Below, piece by piece: positions 5,038-5,689 of a stretch of DNA of 5,689 bases. The notes under the pieces were generated by a model that did no database searches, was not told the DNA's origin, and saw only the letters and a list, made by a program, of their open reading frames with translations. The stretch spans positions 1 to 5,689 of the forward strand of contig JALVTX010000224.1 in assembly GCA_027035825.1 (NCBI GenBank), given 5' to 3'. Within the stretch, counting starts at the first letter, position 1. Each line of letters starts with the position of its first letter. The stretch comes from Mariprofundaceae bacterium (GTDB lineage: Bacteria > Pseudomonadota > Zetaproteobacteria > Mariprofundales > Mariprofundaceae). The position numbers were made by a program, and so were the translations under genes.

Positions 5038-5689
5038 ATGCCCGCCCGGCTGCTGGCGAGGGCCTGTTCGCTGGCCACGTTGCTGGCCGTGGCGCTGGCC
5101 GTGTCCGTTGGCCTGTCGGGCTGCTTCCATACGACCGTTCCACCGCACGCCAAGCGCCGCTTGCACATCCCGCGCACGGTGGTTTACCAGGTGCGGCCCG
5201 GGGACACGTTGTACGGCATCGCCCGCCGCCATGGGCTGGATTACCATGACCTGGCGCGGCGCAATCGCATCCGCCCGCCCTACACCATTTATGTCGGGCA
5301 GCGCCTCTACATTCATGGCAAGGCGCCGAAGCCCAGCTACCTTCCCCTGCCGCGGCATCGGGCCAGCCATCGCCATGCCACGCCGCATCACGTGAAGCGC
5401 AAGGCCTCCCGCGGCGGCAAGACGACACGCCACCGCGCGCGGCATTCCGCGCATCATGGCAAAGCGGCCGCAAGGCATGGCGTGGTGCGGCTCATCTGGC
5501 CCGCCAACGGGCCCACCACCAGCGGTTTCGGCCGCCGCCACGGCCGGCCGCATGACGGCATTGACATTGGCGCCCCGGAAGGCTCGCCCGTGCGCGCCGC
5601 GGCCAGCGGGGAGGTGGTGTATTCCAGTCACCGGCTGACCGGCTACGGCAACCTCATCATCATCCGCCACACCCGTGACATGTTCACCG
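5038..5689 (+). CDS. nlpD: NlpD-like lipoprotein with LysM and M23 peptidase domains (3' end outside window)
   Basis: The open frame runs to the window edge, giving 217 complete codons. A lipoprotein signal comes first: basic start, hydrophobic stretch 11-25, and lipobox LSGC with lipidated Cys29. Phe30 rather than Asp follows, which suits outer-membrane sorting. A LysM peptidoglycan-binding domain spans about 48-92, with VRPGDTLYGIA at 52-62 and VGQRLYI at 86-92. A linker rich in His, Arg and Lys covers about 93-148. An M23/LytM domain begins near 150, with SGFGRRHGRPHDGIDIGAP (162-180) and YGNLIIIRH (203-211). NlpD activates the septal amidase AmiC in E. coli and has a catalytically dead LytM domain. 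Here His172 and Asp176 form the HxxxD zinc half-site, so activity is possible; the HxH motif lies beyond the edge. ATG 5038 was chosen; GTG 5032, four bases inside the previous gene's stop, would add two residues. rpoS often follows in gammaproteobacteria but cannot be seen here. Confidence 0.88.
   Translation, partial: MPARLLARACSLATLLAVALAVSVGLSGCFHTTVPPHAKRRLHIPRTVVYQVRPGDTLYGIARRHGLDYHDLARRNRIRPPYTIYVGQRLYIHGKAPKPSYLPLPRHRASHRHATPHHVKRKASRGGKTTRHRARHSAHHGKAAARHGVVRLIWPANGPTTSGFGRRHGRPHDGIDIGAPEGSPVRAAASGEVVYSSHRLTGYGNLIIIRHTRDMFT

Noticed and set aside
4175..5473. Long antisense open frame over pcm, the YqaA-like gene and nlpD
   Set aside because: The translation is dominated by Arg, Pro and Ala, and it crosses three supported + strand genes. 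It is explained by codon bias in GC-rich DNA.
1..5689. CRISPR arrays, insertion sequences or long direct repeats
   Set aside because: Reading both strands by eye I found no regularly spaced repeats, terminal inverted repeats or transposase motifs.

Overview
The window is about 5.7 kb of dense, high-GC DNA (roughly two thirds G+C by eye). It looks chromosomal, with all genes on the + strand and intergenic gaps of at most about 120 bases. The gene content points to a proteobacterium: ihfA followed by its usual MerR-type partner and a tRNA-Pro, then pcm, a YqaA/DedA-type membrane protein and an nlpD-like gene. This is joined to cdaA-cdaR-glmM, the c-di-AMP cassette best known from Firmicutes. 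A gammaproteobacterial or Acidithiobacillia-like genome fits best, but that placement is inference from gene content.

Region 1 (1-2853) is a tightly coupled three-gene operon. It encodes a membrane diadenylate cyclase (cdaA), a short YbbR-domain regulator (cdaR) and phosphoglucosamine mutase (glmM). The genes are joined by 4-base ATGA overlaps. A possible upstream gene ends at base 30 in the same manner. The operon links c-di-AMP synthesis to the step that makes glucosamine-1-phosphate for peptidoglycan and LPS precursors.

Region 2 (2854-3732) has the only sizeable non-coding gap, about 120 bases, with a plausible sigma70 promoter. It is followed by ihfA (GTG start), an overlapping MerR-family gene and a complete tRNA-Pro(GGG) with encoded CCA.

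Region 3 (3733-5689) starts 33 bases after the tRNA with pcm (protein-L-isoaspartate methyltransferase). It continues with an overlapping YqaA-like membrane protein whose start is unclear, and a lipoprotein with LysM and M23 domains (nlpD-like) that runs off the right edge. I see no terminator between the ihfA promoter and the window end, so the tRNA may sit inside a long mixed operon.

I did not find an obviously undescribed multi-gene system. The points most worth checking are the c-di-AMP cassette in this genomic setting, the tRNA embedded in the operon, and the NlpD-like protein, which keeps the first zinc-ligand motif that E. coli NlpD lacks and has a histidine-rich linker. No stretch longer than 300 bases lacks a gene.
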